A stretch of 64,000 bases of DNA, taken from Elmis aenea. Its lineage: Eukaryota > Arthropoda > Insecta > Coleoptera > Elmidae. The notes under the pieces were generated by a model. The model saw nothing but the letters and a program-made list of their open reading frames with translations, ran no database searches and had not been told where the DNA came from. The position numbers and the translations under genes are program-made. Location of the stretch: assembly GCA_947652605.1 (NCBI GenBank), contig OX393577.1, positions 2,852,868 through 2,916,867 of the forward strand, written 5' to 3'. Each line of letters starts with the position of its first letter. Position 1 is the first letter of the stretch. Shown here one piece after another: positions 47,531-58,700 of the stretch.

Positions 47531-48148
47531 TATTTAGGTGGCCGTTTCCTTCGGAAAAATAGGGAGAAAACTGGAAAATTAGTATAAAAAGGTAATTTTT
47601 GCGATCGCGTTGGCCATGAAACCGTCAGAGACAAAATCGAAATTCTTCTATTTACCAATGCGCGCACCCTTTGCAAGTAAAATGGTTCAAAGTTTTTGAA
47701 AATCACCTTAACGATTTCGGAGAAAAACGCAAAAACGAAACCCCTGCATAAGCGCCATGATTTGAGAAGTTGTGGTATATCTGTATAACTATATCTATGC
47801 GACTTGCATAGGTGTTTAACATAGGGAAAACCGTTTTTACACGGTCCTCGTTTTTTGCGTTTTTCTCCGGAACCTTTTAAGATCTTTTCAAAAACTTTGC
47901 ACGATTTTACTTGCAAAGGATGCGCGCATTGGTAAGTAGAAGAATTTAGATTTGGTCTCTGACGGTTTCATGGCCAACGCGATCGCAAAAATTACTTTTA
48001 TTATTCAACTTTTAAGTTTTTCCCCTATTTTTCCGAAGAAAATGGCCAGTGGCACGTATAACTCTGGAAAACATTTAGTTTTCATGTTCTTGATGCAATA
48101 AACACAGCCTCAAATTCTAGCGACAACGTATCGTGACCTTCCCAGGTA
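47531..48148. mobile_element. 0.7-kb foldback element, copy 2 (left arm truncated)
   Basis: Matches copies 1 and 3 but lacks roughly the first 100 bp of the left arm. It starts at GGCCGTTTCCTTCGG directly after the Jockey tail. The right arm is complete to CGTATCGTGACCTTCCC. Open frames inside arise from the palindromic arms. Confidence 0.85.
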
Positions 48149-48435
48149 AGTAAGTTTTGTTGTATTTTTTTTTTTTGAGTATTTTCCATATGCATTTTCT
48201 CTTTACGCTATCAATGCTTGTCCTAGGTCTAGAAATGCATGTACTGTGAATCTGGTCTATGTTTTCTATAACAAATATTCTTTCCAGAATAAGATAAGTG
48301 ATTTTTAAATTACTTTGTGTATGCGTCAGTACTATTTGTTGCATTGAAGTAAGTGAAAAATATATCGACCAAAAAGCGGTTAACCAAGAAAAGTACTTGG
48401 AAGTCGTCATAACAACAATTTTTAATGCATGATAT

Positions 48436-49170
48436 GATTGTTATTAAAGTGCCACTACCGAGAGTAATAATGTCGTAGAATAACATTGGCTTCTATGCCG
48501 TTAGAAGTGGTAAAAGAAAATCCACTTTTGACCCCGTATCTCAGTTGGGAAATGTACTCCTATGAGAGCCGCAATACAATACAAAACGTTCTTAGCATGG
48601 ACATCGACAAAGAAGGAATTATGTGGGTTTTAGATTCCCGTATCGTAGACAATAATGCGAATTGCCCTTCGAGAATAATTCTCTTCGACTTGAATAGAAA
48701 TGGAATGGTTGTTTAAAACTTCTCCGTTTCAGACTATCTTTGTTCACACAAAAACTGTTACTTTCTTAATAAGAAAGCCCTAGACAAAAGTTTCTTTCAC
48801 GTCCCGAGATATAATTAAAAATGATCTAGCACTTTTGAATGTTTTAAAACATATTAAACTGAAAAATTCATATCCTGTTATATTTGTAGCGCAAAGAGTT
48901 GGGTAAAAAGGTGTGAAAGATATAAGGGTGTAGCTCTTTTCTTAGCTTGGTCTGGAAGCGGTTGTACGCTTCAAAGTGGATTTAACAACTATTCCATTAG
49001 TAACGCTATCCTGAAAAATGGAAATGTGTCTAGAAAACCTGTCAAGGAATATATTAAAAATCACAGGCGTAAACAGGGTCCGTCTAGAAAAGGAATGATG
49101 TGTGACGAGCGTGAAAATGCGGAAAAATATGTTATAAATATTTGTTACTTCAAGCAGTAGAAAAATATCC
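48436..49170 (+). pseudogene. Yellow/MRJP-family pseudogene fragment
   Basis: Yellow-family proteins are secreted six-bladed beta-propellers with roles in insect pigmentation and behaviour. The clearest block, 48,486-48,713, reads LASMPLEVVKENPLLTPYLSW, then a QNVLSMDIDKEGIMWVLDS segment and NCPSRIILFDLNRNGMVV. This is the family's typical NPLL-P-SW ... MWVLD ... CP-K-ILDLN layout. An in-frame TAA at 48,714 is followed by more homologous sequence (DYLCSHKNCYFLN). A later piece at 48,918-49,120 reads YKGVALF, AILKNGNVSRKPVKEYIK and QGPSRKGMMCDE with a frameshift between about 48,960 and 49,000. Between these pieces about 100 bp show no match where more protein is expected. An upstream frame (IKVPLPRVIMS, 48,443-48,475) may be the preceding strand. 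Stops, shifts and deletion indicate a dead partial copy. It lies between two foldback copies. Confidence 0.75.
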
Positions 49171-49331
49171 CAATAGTTATTTGCACTTCTGTTTAACAAT
49201 TAAATTTCGATTGACGAAAATAGTAATCATTTGAAAAGAAATTATTGCAAAAATGTGTTTAAAGATAAAAATATCATCGGTATTTGCAATTATTGTAAAC
49301 CGCTTTAACTCGTTTTTCGCAAAACGTTACT

Positions 49332-50043
49332 GACAAGGGAAGGTCACGATACGTTGTCGCTAGAATTTGATTCCGGCTGTGTTTATTACATCAAGAACAT
49401 CAAAACTACATGTTCTGCAAAGTTATACGTGCCACTGGCCATTACCTTCGGCAAAATAGGGGAAAAATTGGTACAAAAAGGTCATTTTTACGATCGAGTT
49501 GGCCATGAAACTGTCAGAGATAAAATCGAAATTCTTCTATTTACCAATAGGCGCATCCTTAGCAAGTAAAATAGTGCAAAGTTTTTGATAAAATCTTGAA
49601 CGGTTCCGGAGAAAAACGTCAAAAACGAAACCCCTGCATAAGCGCTATGAATTGAGAAGTTGTCGTATATCTGTATTACTATATCTATGCGACTTGCACA
49701 GGCGTTTAACATAGGGAAAACCGTTTTTACAGGGCCTCGTTTTTTGCGTTTTTTTTCGGAACCGTTTAAGATTTTTTCAAAAACTTTGCACCATTTTACT
49801 TGGAAAGGATGCGCGCATTGGTTAATAGAAAAATTTCGATTTTGTCTTTGATGGTTTCATGGCCAACGCGATCGCAAATATTACTTTTATTAATCAGCTG
49901 TTCAGTTTTTCCCCTATTTTTCCGAAGGTAATGGCCAGTGGCACGCATAACTCTGGAAAACATTTAGTTTTGATGCTCTTGATGTAATAAACACAGCCGG
50001 AATCAAATTCTAGCGACAACGTATCGTGACCTTCCCTTGTGAG
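49332..50043. mobile_element. 0.7-kb foldback element, copy 3 (best preserved)
   Basis: Ends ACAAGGGAAGGTCACGATAC and GTATCGTGACCTTCCCTTGT are perfect inverted repeats of each other, and the arms pair for over 300 bp to a central loop near 49,640-49,720. No protein coding. Flanks TTACTG and GAGTAA make the exact boundary and target duplication ambiguous. Confidence 0.88.
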
Positions 50044-50417
50044 TAAAACAAATGATAATTTGATATAGGTAGTTATTTTCAAAATAATATTGTTCGACTT
50101 TATTTTAATGTGTTTGTAGGTGTATCTTCAGGACAATAATCATCACATCACTGGGAAGCAGAAGAAGTCACCAATGAATCTCTAAAAAGTAGAGCTTTAA
50201 ACTGGATTGCGAGAGCTTTTCAGCAAACTTTATTTTATTATCCATGATTTAAATTCAGCACAAGTATATTCATCGGTATTGAAACAGCATTATTAAAACG
50301 TTTCCAAAGTAACATGAATTGAATGGATATAAGTTATTAAATAAAAACGCAAGCTGTTTTCTCTATGTATTATTTAAACCAAAATTTGTTTCATTAACAG
50401 GCTATACTGCAAAAACC
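50044..50417. other. AT-rich stretch, no gene
   Basis: Nothing recognised. Confidence 0.5.
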
Positions 50418-50425
50418 ATTTAAGA

Positions 50426-50806
50426 CCAACCTTTTTGTATTTGTGCGCCCATTTTCTATAACAAATTATATTGCGCCTTCCTTCCAATTCTTTTGTCCTG
50501 CCAAAATACTTCGTTGTTATTTCTCAACCGCCTGTTGACAAAGTTTATCATATTTGAAATGTTTATTTTTGTTCGAACGTTTTTTTGCTAAGCTAGTGTA
50601 TTTTTAAAAATACATTGAAACCCGGAACACTAGTTGTTATGCTCACTAAGAACCTATCATATGTGCGACTGCTTTCATTTCTAGGATATATTTTATGTAA
50701 TTGTTTTAATAAATAGTTTTAACTTCGATTGGCACTTTTATTCACACTCCTCTTTAGATATTTTCCTACCCTAAGGGAGACGCGCTCCACCGGTTGAGAG
50801 TCACTG
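50426..50806. mobile_element. hAT MITE with lost left tip
   Basis: The right end CCACCGGTTGAGAGTCACTG is a hAT terminus. ATTTAAGA follows it at 50,807-50,814 and the same 8 bp lies at 50,418-50,425. Directly after the left copy the sequence is CCAACCTTTTTG, the interior of a hAT left end without its first ~10 bases. So the duplication survives but the left tip is deleted. Confidence 0.75.
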
Positions 50807-50814
50807 ATTTAAGA

Positions 50815-51024
50815 TACTCTGAATTAATGTTGTTAGAATAATACACAGTCTATCCATGTGTATTTTATTTGGGCCATTGCAGGCAATAAGAGTATGTTAA
50901 ATATGAAAAAAACACCTTAAATTTGTTCAAGTATTTCGGAGCAATCAAGATAAAAATAAAAATCTAAAATATGCAAATTGTTTAACATTTTAAATATTCT
51001 AACACAGCACCAAATGGCTAGTTA
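50815..51024. other. AT-rich stretch
   Basis: Nothing recognised. Confidence 0.5.
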
Positions 51025-51026
51025 TA

Positions 51027-51814
51027 CAGGGTGGTCCACTTTTTTGTAGCAGAACTTTAACAGTCGATATAAAAACTCATTTTAAAGCGAATATTTCATA
51101 TCAGCATGAGTCCAAAACCGCTTCATTTTAAAGATACAGGGTGTTAAAAATTTGGACAAAAAAAACGATAATTTTTAACCGTTCCCAACCAGTAGATATA
51201 TTTAAACCAAATTTGGTATACAGCACCACCTAAAGCCTCGTCCACATTTGCGAGCAAAAGTGAGAGCCGAGCCTAGCGCAATCCATCATTTCAGCGAGCC
51301 TGTCTGTTTAATACGACCACAGGTTCGCGAGTGCAACAAAACCGGTCAGCCAAGTGTTGGTATTAGCAGGCTCGCTAAATTGATGGATTGCGCTAGGCTC
51401 GGCTCTCACTTTTGCTCGCAAATGTGGACGAGGCTTTACAGGTTACTACAATCGGTGAAAACTTCAAGTCCCACAAGCAACCAGTGGCGGATTTGTGGGG
51501 GTTCAGTTTCAATAAATTCTATTAAAAAAACTAGTACGGCCCCGTTTAAAATGAAACTCGAACTTGTTTTTGGGTAGAGCATTTTATTCTAAACAAAAAG
51601 TGTCTCTCGAGTTTTCTTCATATTTGCCACCGTTAGGCGCGAAATTTGATTTATTTTACTGTTCTCGCGATAAATTTGCTCATAAATTCGATCTAAAAAT
51701 ATCGCTGTGTAAAATGAAGCGTGTATGGGACTCATGTTGATATGGAATATTCGCTTTAAAATGAGTTTCTGTATCGACTATTAAAGTCCTGCTACAAAAT
51801 AGTGGACCACCCTG
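51027..51814. mobile_element. TA-CAGGGTG element with nested MITE, 788 bp
   Basis: Ends TA-CAGGGTGGTCCACTTTTTTG and GTGGACCACCCTG-TA are inverted; TA flanks both sides. Subterminal arms share TTTAAAGCGAATATTTCATA-type sequence in inverted orientation. Closely related to 5565-6817. A 202-bp element occupies 51,234-51,435. Non-coding. Confidence 0.85.
51234..51435. mobile_element. 202-bp MITE with ~55-bp inverted repeats
   Basis: AGCCTCGTCCACATTTGCGA...ATTGCGCTAGGCTC arms of about 55 bp are essentially perfect inverted repeats. Flanks are TAA on the left and TTA on the right, a near match to a 3-bp TWA duplication. Its AGCCT(C/A)GTCCA(C/G)ATT ends resemble those of the 52.9-kb element, suggesting one PIF/Harbinger-like group. 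The high arm identity implies a recent insertion or gene conversion. Confidence 0.8.
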
Positions 51815-52900
51815 TATAATTCATGCATATTGAGATGCTCCGCATTAATAATTTCTAATACTACGTATTAATATTTATATTGCAGATTGTAGAGCAAACT
51901 AAAATATAAATAAATATGTGTCCCTTTGAAATGAACAAGTTTCTGGATTATGAAAATGTTATCCACGGTTTGATTTGAAGAAAAATGAAGTGGGTTGTGT
52001 TAAATATAACAGGATTTAAAAAATACATAAACAAATCAATTTAGCTTTTCTATAAGACCACAAAAAGAAGAAAATGAAACCTAAAATAACGCACGTTTGT
52101 TACATCTATTGTATTTGATATCTCTTCAATGGTCTGTACTAAATATGGACAAAAATTATCTTTCTGGAATTTTATTTTTATTCTCCTCACAAAAAAAAAA
52201 CATCTTTAAAGGAAAAAGTTGTAATGTTGTATTAAGTGTGGCTGTTCTGGTGGAATGGTGCTTTTCCTTATTGGATCCGTTCTTTGCGAAGTCTTTTATT
52301 TGCTGGCAATAAAATTAGAGTTTTAGAGAAAAAAAACAGTTTCTCATGCAAATCACGTAACCCTGATACTGTGTTTCTCTTTGATGACATGTTCAATAAG
52401 AAATTTCTGAAGAATCTGGAGGTGCAGCCAGTAACAGCCCCTTAGTGTAATAAAACAAAGCGAAGCAATTCACGACTGAACGTGATAGCTGGGGGAGAAA
52501 TACGAAACAGTTTAAACCTGGGAGGCCGGCCTCCGTTTTATGTTTACTTGCTTTGGTTTCTTTTGGCTATTTTACACTACAGCTTGCGATCGCATAGCGA
52601 TACGTGACAAGAAAAATGGGTAGTTTAACAGCCCTGAGCCCTTCGTTCACTTTTTCCAATAGTAAATTTGACAGTTACTATATTACCGGATCGATTACTA
52701 TTCATGGCATAGCCGAAAGCACAGAAACTGCTGTGCTGTTAGCGAAAGTCTTTCGTGTAACGCAAGGGACGTGCTCAAAAAATTTAGTAGTGTGAAATTT
52801 ATAATAAATTCAGCGACGACAATAAATATAAAAATAGGAATTAAATGAATTTAAAGAAAACTGAAATTATGATACAGACGACCAATTATGTAAATGACTC
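51815..52900. other. AT-rich stretch with short unrecognised frames
   Basis: Open frames of 60-71 codons at 52.1-52.8 kb have no motif I recognise. A perfect palindrome GAGGCCGGCCTC lies near 52,521. No transposon ends seen. Confidence 0.35.
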
Positions 52901-52903
52901 TTA

Positions 52904-53463
52904 AGCCTAGTCCAGATTGTAAACAAATGTTTCGGAACAATATTGAACATGTGCCTGAACAGTTGCGAAACATTGTTTCGGAACAATTTGTATACGTTGT
53001 TCCGCGTCCAGACTTAAGTCAGTGTTTCGGTGTTTCTAAACTGATTATCATGTCCAGTGAGGCTATTGCAGGAATTTGTGCTGCCAATTTATTTATTTTA
53101 CTTAACGGCATGTGGACTTTTTTTTCGACTTCCCTTTTTTTATTTCTATTTTTGTAGTCACCACAGGTGACATCCCACAAACAAGATGAACTGTGGACTT
53201 TTTCTATGAGTTGTAAAGTTTTCTCTTGATTCCACATTGTATAAAATATAACCAAGAATCACTAACCAAAACTCTGTTTGACTGAACCGTGTTTGACAAA
53301 AAACTTGTTCAATGTTCCAATGTTTACCATTTCAACGGGAAACGAGGAACAGGCCTTTTGTGTTTCGCAACAAGTTCCGAAACAATTTGAGCTGTTCCGA
53401 AACATCGGGAACATTGTTCATGAACACTGTTCCGAAACATTTGTTTACAATCTGGACTAGGCT
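52904..53463. mobile_element. 560-bp PIF/Harbinger-like MITE
   Basis: Perfect inverted ends AGCCTAGTCCAGATTGTAAA... of about 36 bp. TTA at 52,901-52,903 and 53,464-53,466 is an exact 3-bp TWA duplication. Both subterminal regions repeat a near-palindrome TGTTCCGAAACA / TGTTTCGGAACA many times, probable binding sites. Inside, on the minus strand, is an open frame with a MADF-like start, which supports the PIF/Harbinger assignment because those elements carry a Myb/SANT or MADF-type accessory gene. Confidence 0.85.
53019..53237 (-). CDS. Short MADF-like domain ORF inside MITE
   Basis: Seventy-two codons from ATG at 53,237. Residues 1-37 contain WNQEKTLQLIEKV, then CLWDV and DYKNRNKKREVEKKV, matching the first half of a MADF domain (LI-L, P-LWD, DYKN, K---W). 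MADF is a Myb-related DNA-binding fold and a typical accessory protein of PIF/Harbinger transposons. The second half of the fold is not recognisable; the frame continues through NKLAAQIPAIASLDMIISLE and stops near the right subterminal repeats. It may be a captured first exon or truncated accessory gene. Expression is unknown, and the conserved tryptophan after the lysines is missing. Confidence 0.5.
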   Translation of the reverse strand: MWNQEKTLQLIEKVHSSSCLWDVTCGDYKNRNKKREVEKKVHMPLSKINKLAAQIPAIASLDMIISLETPKH

Positions 53464-53466
53464 TTA

Positions 53467-53827
53467 CCGTACAGCCTGCATGCATAGTTAGTGGGTCCTT
53501 ACGCACGGGAAGCAAAAAGCACAGTTTTCAAAAAAAAAGATCAAAGTAAACTCACGTCAAACACTTCCTGCATGCCTAGTAAGTGAGTTATAACGCACGG
53601 TAATCAGAACACACACTTGTCTAGAAATGTCAAAGTAGACTTACGTCAAAATTAACAAGACAACGTAATTACATGTGCATATAAGCCAAAAAGTCGTTAA
53701 AATCGTATGTATTATGTGATCGTAGAAAAAGTAAGCTACATAACACGAGTTGTAAAGCAATAACGCACTCTTGGAAATACTTTTCCACTCGGTAATGTGC
53801 TCCTTACAACTCTTGTTATGTAATACG
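53467..53827 (-). mobile_element. ACATAACAAGAG-family MITE, copy 4
   Basis: Abuts the MITE to its left. Runs from CCGTACAGCCTGCATGC to CTTACAACTCTTGTTATGTAA. It contains an internal duplication (CTGCATGCATAGTTAGTGGG and CTGCATGCCTAGTAAGTGAG) and the ACATAACACGAGTTGTAAAG block. Inverted relative to copy 1. Confidence 0.75.
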
Positions 53828-54925
53828 TATACTATTATGTTATTATTAAGTATTTTTGATTGATCAAAGTCGACACTTCTTAGTGATAGTGTTCAACTAA
53901 ATAATTGGAAACATTAAATCTTTTTTACGGCAACAACAAATAATGTACTTCGGTTACGTACAATGTGTTGAATTTATCCAGCAATATACATTACGGTTTC
54001 GAACAGCTGCTAATTCATGTTTAAAGTGGTGTACGCTGATAACTGATTAGTTCCGTGTTAAACTTTGGAAGGTTCAATTTAGTTAGATCTTCTATAAAGT
54101 TATCTTACCTCTTGTAACCAAGTACATAATACAGAAGCCACGCGCACTGTAAACAAGTTTTGCGAACGTTTACTGAAATTAATTTGAATGGTTTCGAATA
54201 GGATTATTACAAATAGAGGACAATTATTAGTTCTATTAAAAAATCTGATTGCTATGTGGAACTGCTATACCTGTATAAAATTCAAGTGCTTTGTAGGTTA
54301 TTAAAACGCTGGATAGTAAATAAAAATGCAATATAATAAAAAAAAAAACTGTAATTTAATATTCAAAGGTCATTTCGAAGTTTATTCGTGTTTAAAGTTT
54401 ACCGTACAAATACAAATCTTCTGTGCTAATTAACAATTTAAAGTAAACCAAAATTGTGAATTCTATTTTAATATTCACCGATTTCAACTTTAAATACAAG
54501 CCCGGAATATAAACTGGCATATTGAACCGTAGCTACAAAAAGATACAAGCAATTTAGCGAATTCTTGTTTTATTTGCACTGTAAGGAAAAGGTTAATTTA
54601 TTTTGTAATACCTGCGGGGCGTTTTCAACGTTTACGCCTTTTATAGCTTGAAAGCACCCGTGGCTCGGTCTAATTTAGAGCACAATTCTTTTATACTCGG
54701 ACGTGTTTTCCAAGGCTTTTCTTGATTTCATTAGTTTTATGAAATATAATCACATTACTAGGTTATCACTTACTAAAAATAGTTCTACTACTGTGCTATA
54801 CTATAATTGCTTGTTGTTTTCTGATGATTAAATTGCCACTTATTAATTGTTACAATTATCTTAAATGTAATGTACGCGTAGTAAAATAGTGAATCAGTGG
54901 ATTAATAATTATCCTTTATTTTATA
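53828..54925. other. AT-rich stretch, no gene
   Basis: Nothing recognised. Confidence 0.5.
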
Positions 54926-54928
54926 CAA

Positions 54929-55470
54929 GACAAGATGGTTTACCCAGCGTTGCATGGGCGTTTACAATTTTAATTACTTTTTTAACTTGAATAAGCCCAA
55001 TAATTCCAAATCATACACAAATGACATACTCTGATCAATCATCTTTCCATTTTCTTATAATTCATTAAAAAATAACTATTTATTGCTTAAAAATTGAATA
55101 ATAACTCAAATTTATTTTCTTTCGTCTTGTTTCAATTAAAAATGTACTAATAAAAATAATACTTTAGGTACATTTATTACTAATTGTATACAAAACAATC
55201 TTTACTTGAGAAATACACCGCGCCGTATCGTGTTTTGACCAGGTATTTGCCGACGTAAGATCGAATCTCGTCCAAGTAATTTTTTTTTTTAAATTGGTAA
55301 TATGTGCTTGTACTTAAAGTTTGGCGTTAGATCTGCAAGGTCCTAAATAGTAACTGTGCAAAATTTGGTCCCGATCGGTCAACGGACCTAGGATTCTATA
55401 GCGAACAAACAAACAAACAAACAAACAAACAAACAAACAAACACACAAACAAGCTCTTTTATAGATTACT
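54929..55470. mobile_element. Dispersed repeat with (ACAA)n tail, copy 1
   Basis: Begins GGTTTACCCAGCGTTGCATGG and ends with GGTCCTAAATAGTAACTGTG, TTTGGTCCCGATCGGTCAAC, GGACCTAGGATTCTATAGCG and then (ACAA)n at about 55,404-55,452. The simple-repeat tail suggests a retroposon 3' end. The short cysteine/valine-rich frame across the ACAA tract on the other strand is an artefact. Confidence 0.65.
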
Positions 55471-55703
55471 AGGCGATTTACCCGGCGTTGCACGGGTGAT
55501 AACAATTCTCTTTTATCAATCGCAGACTACTCGCGCTCCGCGCTCGCACCCGGCGGACGTTTCCGGTCGTTCCCGGGCATTTCCGGCCGTTATTTATACG
55601 GCGTTTGATCCGTTGGGTCCTAAATAGTAACTGTGCAAAATTTGGTCCCGATCGGTCAACGGACCTAGGATTCTATAGCGAACAAACAAACACACAAACA
55701 AAT
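55471..55703. mobile_element. Dispersed repeat with (ACAA)n tail, copy 2
   Basis: Starts GCGATTTACCCGGCGTTGCA, has a GC-rich middle (CGCGCTCCGCGCTCG, CCCGGCGG), and ends with the same three phrases and a shorter (ACAA)n. In tandem with copy 1 and internally shortened. The satellite block begins immediately after its tail. Confidence 0.65.
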
Positions 55704-58700
55704 TAAAAATTTTGAAAATTTTTCTCGAAAACGGCTTTTACGATTTTGTTCAAATTCTAGTATGTTATAGAGTTTATTTTTCTTAGTATAATGCCGTTTG
55801 TCTCAACTATTTTGAAATTTAATTTACAAAGTATTTAAAAAAATTAAAAATTTTGAAAATTTTTCTCGAAAACGGCTTTTACGATTTGGTTCAAATTTTA
55901 GTATGTTATAGAGTTTATTTTTCTTCGTATAATGCCGTTTGTCTCAACTATTTTGAAATTTAATTTACAAAGTGATTCAAAAAATTAAAAATTTTGAAAA
56001 TTTTTCTTGAAAACGGCTCTTACGATTTTGTTCAAATTTTAGTATGTTATAGAGTTTATTTTTCTTAGTATAATGCCGTTTGTCTCAACTATTTTGAAAT
56101 TTAATTTACAAAGTTATTCAAAAAATTAAAAATCGTATTTAGGGGCTAATAATCCTTAATTTGCTCATAACTAACGTGTATAAGAAGTTTGAAGCCATTT
56201 GCTGTAGTTTTAAGAAAATCGATTTTTTTGTCGAAAATAGTGCAAAGACTATATATAGCCTTTGTACTTTTCCCATTTTTCGCGAAAAATTAAAAATCGT
56301 ATTTAGGGGCTAATAATCCTTAACTTGCTCGTAACCAACGTGTATAAGAAGTTTGAAGCCATTTGCTATAGTTTTAAGAAAATCGATTTTTCTGTCGAAA
56401 AAAGTGCAAAGATTATATAGCCTTTTTTTCTTAGTATAATGCCGTTTGTCTCAACTATTTTGAAATTTAATTTACAAAGTTATTCAAAAAATTAAAAATT
56501 TTGAAAATTTTTCTCGAAAACGGCTCTTACGATTTTGTTCAAATTTTAGTATGTTATAGAGTTTATTTTTCTTAGTATAATGCCGTTTGTCTTAACTATT
56601 TTAAAATTTAATTTACAAAGTAATTGGGAAAATTAAAAATTTTGAAAATTTTTCTCGAAAACGGCTCTTACGATTTTGTTTAAATTTTAGTATGTTATAG
56701 AGTTTATTTTTCTTAGTATAATGCCGTTTGTCTCAACTATTTTGAAATTTAATTTACAAAGTTATTCAAAAAATTAAAAATCGTATTTAGGGGCTAATAA
56801 TCCTTAATTTGCTCATAACTAACGTGTATAAGAAGTTTGAAGCCATTTGCTGTAGTTTTAAGAAAATCGATTTTTTTGTCGAAAATAGTGCAAAGACTAT
56901 ATATAGCCTTTGTACTTTTCCCATTTTTCGCGAAAAATTAAAAATCGTATTTAGGGGCTAATAATCCTTAACTTGCTCGTAACCAACGTGTATAAGAAGT
57001 TTGAAGCCATTTGCTATAGTTTTAAGAAAATCGATTTTTCTGTCGAAAAAAGTGCAAAGATTATATAGCCTTTTTTTCTTAGTATAATGCCGTTTGTCTC
57101 AACTATTTTGAAATTTAATTTACAAAGTTATTCAAAAAATTAAAAATTTTGAAAATTTTTCTCGAAAACGGCTCTTACGATTTTGTTCAAATTTTAGTAT
57201 GTTATAGAGTTTATTTTTCTTAGTATAATGCCGTTTGTCTTAACTATTTTGAAATTTAATTTACAAAGTTATTCAAAAAATTAAAAATTTTGAAAATTTT
57301 TCTCGAAAACGGCTCTTACGATTTTGTTCAAATTTTAGTATGTTATAGAGTTTATTTTTCTTAGTATAATGCCGTTTGTCTCAACTATTTTGAAATTTAA
57401 TTTACAAAGTTATTCAAAAAATTAAAAATCGTATTTAGGGGCTAATAATCCTTAATTTGCTCATAACTAACGTTTATAAGAACTTTGAAGCCATTTGCTG
57501 TAGTTTTAAGAAAATCGATTTTTTTGTCGAAAAAAGTGCAAAGACTATATATAATCTTTGTACTTTTCCCATTTTTCACGAAAAATTAAAAATCGTATTT
57601 AGGGGCTAATAATCCCTAATTCGCTCATAACTAATGTGTATAAGAAGTTTGAAGCCATTTGCTGTAGTTTTAAGAAAATCGATTTTTTTGTCGAAAAAAG
57701 TGCAAAGACTATAGCCTTTGTACTTTTCCCATTTTTCGCGAAAAATTAAAAATCGTATTTAGGGGCTAATAATCCTTAACTTGCTCGCAATTTACAAAGT
57801 TATTCAAAAAATTAAAAATTTTGAAAATTTTTCTCGATAACGGCTCTTACGATTTTGTTCAAATTTTAGTATGTTATAGAGTTTATTTTTCTTAGTATAA
57901 TGCCGTTTGTCTCAACTATTTTGAAATTTAATTTACAAAGTTATTCAAAAAATTCAAAATTTTGAAAATTTTTCTCGAAAACGGCTCTTACGATTTTGTT
58001 TAAATTTTAGTATGTTATAGAGTTTATTTTTCTTAGTATAATGCCGTTTGTCTCAACTATTTTGAAATTTAATTTACAGTTATTCAAAAAATTAAAAATT
58101 TTGAAAATTTTCCTCGAAAACGGCTTTTACGATTTTGTTCAAATTCTAGTATGTTATAGAGTTTATTTTTCTTAGTATAATGCCGTTTGTCTCAACTATT
58201 TTGAAATTTAATTTACAAAGTTATTCAAAAAATTAAAAATCGTATTTATGGGCTAATAATCCTTAATTTGCTCATAACTAACGTGTATAAGAAGTTTGAA
58301 GCAATTTGCTGTAGTTTTAAGAAAATCGATTTTTTTGTCGATAATAGTGCAAAGACTATATAGCCTTTGTACTTTTCCCATTTTTCACGAAAAATTAAAA
58401 ATCGTATTTAGCGGCTAATAATCCTTAATTCGCTCATAACTAATGTGTATAAGAAGTTTGAAGCCATTTGCTGTAGTTTTAAGAAAATCGATTTTTTTTG
58501 TCGAAAAAAGTGCAAAGACTATATATAGCCTTTGTACTTTTCCCATTTTTCGCGAAAAATTAAAAATCGTATTTAGGGGCTAATAATCCTTAACTTGCTC
58601 GTAACCAACGTGTATAAGAAGTTTGAAGCCATTTGCTATAGTTTTAAGAAAATCGATTTTTCTGTCAAAAAAAGTGCAAAGAGTATATAGCCTTTTTTTC

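Noticed and set aside
47485..47916. 143-codon minus-strand open frame and smaller frames at 12.9 and 49.4-50.1 kb
   Set aside because: They fall in the arms of the foldback element. They appear in mirrored pairs and match no protein family I know.
55314..55505. Cysteine/valine/leucine-rich minus-strand frame
   Set aside because: Produced by the (ACAA)n tail read on the opposite strand.
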